Assembly: GCA_038501195.1 (NCBI GenBank)
Contig: JBBPUQ010000002.1
Location: 5,285,001-5,349,000 of the forward strand
Length of the DNA: 64,000 nt
Direction: 5' to 3'
DNA from: Nemania diffusa
Lineage: Eukaryota; Ascomycota; Sordariomycetes; Xylariales; Xylariaceae
Shown here: piece by piece, positions 60,063 to 64,000 of the stretch
Layout of the letters: each line of letters starts with the position of its first letter
How positions within the stretch are numbered: the first letter of the stretch is position 1
Notes under the pieces: generated by a model
Told to the model about the DNA's origin: nothing
What the model saw: only the letters and a program-made list of their open reading frames with translations
Databases searched by the model: none
Made by a program: the position numbers and the translations under genes

Positions 60063-63000
60063 TATATTAATTTTTTTTATTATTTTTATTATTTTTTTTA
60101 TTTAGTTATTATTTATTTATTTATATTATTATATAGTATTTATTTATATAAAGTTGTATATTTGTATATATATTTGTATTTAATAGCTTGATTTTATATA
60201 TTTTTGTTTTTTTTAATATATATTATATAAAGTTTTAATACTTTTTTTTTTTAGTATATTAAAATAAAACATTTAATAATCAACTTTGATTTATAAAAAA
60301 AATAAATTATTAAAAAATACTAAAATTATACTTAAGTCGAATTTATAATAAATATTTTTAATTATTTTTACAATATATTAATTAAATAAATTGCTTTATA
60401 TATATAATTAAAACAATAAATAATTTTTAAAAATAAATAATATATTAAATATAGCAATAATTTTAATAAACAATTTGCAATATTATATTATAAATATAAA
60501 CTATTTAATTAATAGTTATATATATATTTAATTTCTAATAAATTTATTATATTTTTATATAATATTATAATTATTTATATATAGTTGAAAATATATTATA
60601 AATATTTAATTAAAATTGTATAAATATATTAATAGTAACTATAAAAGTTTTTTAGTACTAAAAAAAATATATAAAGTTTAATAAATTAATTTAAACTTTA
60701 AACTTTTATTATTTATATATATTAACGATTTTTTGTTTTATTTTATAAAACATTATATAAAGTTTATTAAAAATTTTATAAAGTTTTAATTATTAAATAT
60801 TTAAACAAAATTTATTATTATTATAAAAGTTAAATTTGCTTTAAACTAAACTATATTTTATTAATAAATATATATTTTAAACTTATTAAATATAAATTTA
60901 AAATTTATATTAGTATTAATATTTATTTATAATTTATTTTATAATTTTATATTAAATTTTTAATAATTATAGCTTAGTTTATTTTTGTTTAATATATAAA
61001 AATAATTAGTTAATATAACTATTTATTATTTGTTATTTAATTAAATCGAAATAATAAAATTTTAATAATAGCAATAATATATCTTTTTTTATTTAAAGTT
61101 TTTGAAAATAACTAATATTTATATTAATTATTTTTAAAAAAAGCTTATATTTTTATATTTAAAATAATATAAACAAATATATTTTTAAATAATATTATTT
61201 AATTTATTATATATAATAATAGCAATAAAAATATAAAAAATAAGTTTTTATAATAAAATAGTTGCTAATTTTTTAATAAAAATATAACTAATTAATAAAT
61301 TAAAAGCTAATAAAATTAACTATAAAAAAACTATATATTGTTTTAAAAAGTAAATATTTATATAAACTTATATTATTATTATTATATTTATATTAATATA
61401 TATTAGAAATATTTTAATATGTTTAAATATTAAAACTTTTAATTATTTAAGTTTTAAAAAAACTATGTTGTTTTATTTTATATTTTTATATTTTTAATTT
61501 GTTATAAATGTTTTAAATTTATATGTTTTTAAAATAAGTATTATATTTAAACTTAATAAATAAAACTATATATTATTACTAGTATTTTTTATTAACTATA
61601 TATAATATTAAATTTAGTTTAAAGCTTTATTAATTATTATATATTTTTAAATAAAAAACAATAGTTTAAGCTTATAAAGTTAGTTAATATTAATAGTATT
61701 AATTTAAATGTTTATTTTTTAAAAGTTATAATATAAATTTATAATTGTTTAATTATATTTTATTTAAATTAATTATTATTAGTTGTTTTTTTTATTAATT
61801 AAATTTTATATATTTATAAATATAAACGTTTAAAAATTAATTTAAAAAATTATATTTTATATAAACAAATATTTTAAATTATTAAATTTATTAAATTTAA
61901 AAAAAAATAAAATAAACTAAAACAAAAACTAAAATTAACTAGTTTTAATTTATTAAACTTAAATAATTTTAAATTAAATAATAAAATAAATAATATATTT
62001 TAATATAAAAAAAATTTGTTTAATTTAAATTATAAACAAACTAAATAACAATATAAAATAGTTATAATAAATTAAAAAAGTTTAATAAAAAAACAACTTA
62101 AAATAAACTTTACTTTTATATTTTTAATTAATTTTTGCTAATATTTTTTATTTTAACTTATTATTTAGTTATATTTTATATTTATATAAATAAGTTAAAA
62201 TATTTATATTTATTTTTAATTAAAATTAATAGTTTAAAGTTTAATAAGTTATAAATAAAAGTTAATTTTTTTTTGATTTTTTTTAACAAAAGTATTTGTA
62301 GCTTTAACTAATAAAATATTTTTAAATCTAGTTTAATTTTGTTTAATTTATTTTTTATTTTATATAAAAATAAACTAGTACTAATAAATTTTTATTTAAT
62401 TAAAATTAATTTAAATTTAAATTTAATTTTTTTTTTTGTTTTATTATTTAATAAATTTAAAAATATATTTAAAAAAAATTAAACTTTGTATTTTTTGCTT
62501 TTTTTTAGTTTAATTAAAAAATAATTAAGTAAAACTTTTTATAAATAATAAAAATTAACTATAAATTTATTTTTATTAATATTATTATTAGCAGCTTTTA
62601 AATTAAAAAACTAAATAAGTTTTATAAAATTTTTAATTAACTTTATAATATTATATTTATTACTTATTATAACTAATATAACTAATTTATAAGTTTGTTT
62701 AATAATATATAAATTTAAAATTATTTAGTTTAATTTAAAATATTTAATAAGTTTTTAGTAATTATTAAATATTTAATTAATTAAAACAGTATAAATTAAT
62801 ATAATTTTAACTTATTTAATTTTTTTAATAAATTTATATATAAAAGTATTAATTAATTTAACAATTTTAAATTTAATATAAATATTAATAGCTATATTAT
62901 TAATAATATTTTGTTTTTTTATATTTATTAATATAATATTTTATTATTAGTTTATTTATACAAAAATAAATATAAAATTAAATTATATAAAAATAATTAG

Positions 63001-63429
63001 TTATAATAAAGTTTTAAACATATTTAATACAAATATTAAAATAAAACAAATAAATTAAATAAACTTTAATTTAGTTATAACTTAAATTAATAAGTTTTTA
63101 ATAAAGTTAATAATAAGTAAAAAAACAAAATTTATACTTTATAATAATATATCGCAATTAAAACAAACTTTAATAGCTAGTTTTTTTTAAATAAAAGCTT
63201 AATAATTAATAGTACAAACTATTATAACTTTTGTTTTACTATTTTAAACTTATATAATAAAAAATAAATATAAACAATAGTTTATAATTTAAATCAATAA
63301 TTAAAATAATTTTAATATATACTATATTATAAATTTTATTTATATTTATATTGTATATTTTTATTTAATTATTTTAAAATAAGTTAATTTTGTTTTTATT
63401 TAAAAATATAGTGTATTATTAGTAACCCA

Positions 63430-63462
63430 AAATTAGTTTTCGAACAGTTAGCCCTTTGGGTT
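63430..63462 (-). repeat. right terminal inverted repeat (33 bp)
   Basis: Reverse complement of 39417-39449 with one mismatch. A further inverted pair GTAACCCAA...TTGGGTTAC encloses this end (63422-63464); it has no counterpart at the left end. Confidence 0.9.
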
Positions 63463-63463
63463 A

Positions 63464-63750
63464 CTATACATACATATATACACCGACAAAACTATTTTGT
63501 TTTCACTTTTCTGGTTTCAAAAGCAAAAATACCAACAATCAGCTATTAATATTCCATATAAAACATAAAATATAACATTTAACATAATTGTAATTGTACA
63601 TATATAAATAAATATATAAATAAGTAATATTAATAGCTTATTATTTCAAAGTGTTAGCTGACTGCGTGCCTTTTTAAAAACTGAAAACTGAAAACTGAAA
63701 ACTAAAAACGGAAAGTGGAAAAGAAATAGTTTTGTCAGTATATGTATGGC
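63464..63750. mobile_element. MITE-like element with imperfect inverted ends
   Basis: The left end CTATACATAC...CCGACAAAACTATTTTG and the right end ...GAAATAGTTTTGTCAGTATATGTATGG are imperfect inverted repeats of about 45 bp, with a small length difference. The interior is short and non-coding, and includes CTGAAAA tandem copies (63681-63702). It is much less AT-rich than the block. It starts exactly where the 24-kb element stops, so the large element seems to have inserted at its tip. Confidence 0.55.
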
Positions 63751-64000
63751 CCCCCCTACACTATAATGAGATGAGTAGCTCTTCGATATATGATGAACAG
63801 TGCAGCGTGATTGGATACGACGAATTCAGACTTCCCAACTCGCTCACGAGTTTTCCCTCGTTGCCTTCCACGTGCTAACTTTTGAGGACTAGAAACTGGG
63901 GCCCCTGGCCGCGGCCCTGTTGAATAGTGCATTTATCCAGGCCACGGAATTAGATGACTACCACAGCGTCGCGCCCCTTCACTCCGTAAGTGTAGTACTT
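63751..64000. other. normal-composition flank, no gene seen
   Basis: Base composition returns to that of the left part. No frame long enough to call is present before the window ends. Confidence 0.5.

Noticed and set aside
63422..63464. Telomere-like TAACCC / GGGTTA units
   Set aside because: Only single units are present as parts of an inverted pair, with no tandem array.

Overview
This window is nuclear DNA of a filamentous ascomycete (Pezizomycotina, probably Sordariomycetes). The evidence is short GT..AG introns of 54-135 bp, long low-complexity regulatory-type proteins, fungus-specific families (Kar9, NrtA/CrnA nitrate transporter, PTH11-like rhodopsin-domain receptor, DUF7025-AAA ATPase, Sgs1/QDE-3-type RecQ), and a large AT-only block with the signature of repeat-induced point mutation (RIP). 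It splits into an ordinary gene-bearing part (1-39.4 kb), a 24-kb RIP-degraded transposon block (39.4-63.46 kb), and a short return to normal sequence.

Gene part: a nitrate transporter on the minus strand (1313-2979) with a palindromic NirA-type site upstream; a 4.2-kb gene-poor stretch with a possible gypsy relic; a DUF1275 membrane protein (7245-8228, one intron); a 1810-aa RecQ helicase (8891-14378, one intron, with a uORF whose stop overlaps the start codon); a Kar9-family spindle-positioning protein (15734-18955, minus); a 4.1-kb non-coding interval; a conserved fungal protein of unknown function with a calponin-homology-like C-terminus (23051-24637); a DUF7025/AAA ATPase (26049-28499, minus); a broken reading frame (30558-31133, minus); a six-exon PTH11-like receptor (31735-33200, minus); a small membrane-anchored sulfotransferase-like protein (34190-35005); gene fragments; and a secreted SMP-30/lactonohydrolase-like protein (37772-39167, minus) directly beside the AT block. 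These are mostly independent housekeeping or accessory genes. I see no biosynthetic cluster or operon-like logic. The nitrate transporter is alone here, without nitrate or nitrite reductase.

AT block: many 60-base stretches contain no G or C at all. Its outer edges are a 33-bp inverted repeat with one C/T difference (39417-39449 and 63430-63462), so the whole 24 kb reads as one TIR-bounded element later invaded by others. Inside I resolved two LTR retrotransposons from their paired repeats and matching 5-bp target duplications: 44706-52826 (275-bp LTRs, AATTA) and 52978-58892 (308-bp LTRs, ATATA). Differences between paired LTRs are almost all C/T or G/A transitions, as RIP predicts. The block also holds a large palindrome near 41.05 kb, dispersed copies of an older repeat, and a perfect (TAA)n microsatellite of about 195 bp. 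A roughly 290-bp MITE-like element (63464-63750) abuts the right edge.

No clearly new biological system is demonstrated. The best candidates for a second look are the TIR-bounded nested block, the CH-like orphan family, and the overlapping uORF/start of RecQ. Intron positions come from splice consensus and reading-frame continuity, not transcripts.
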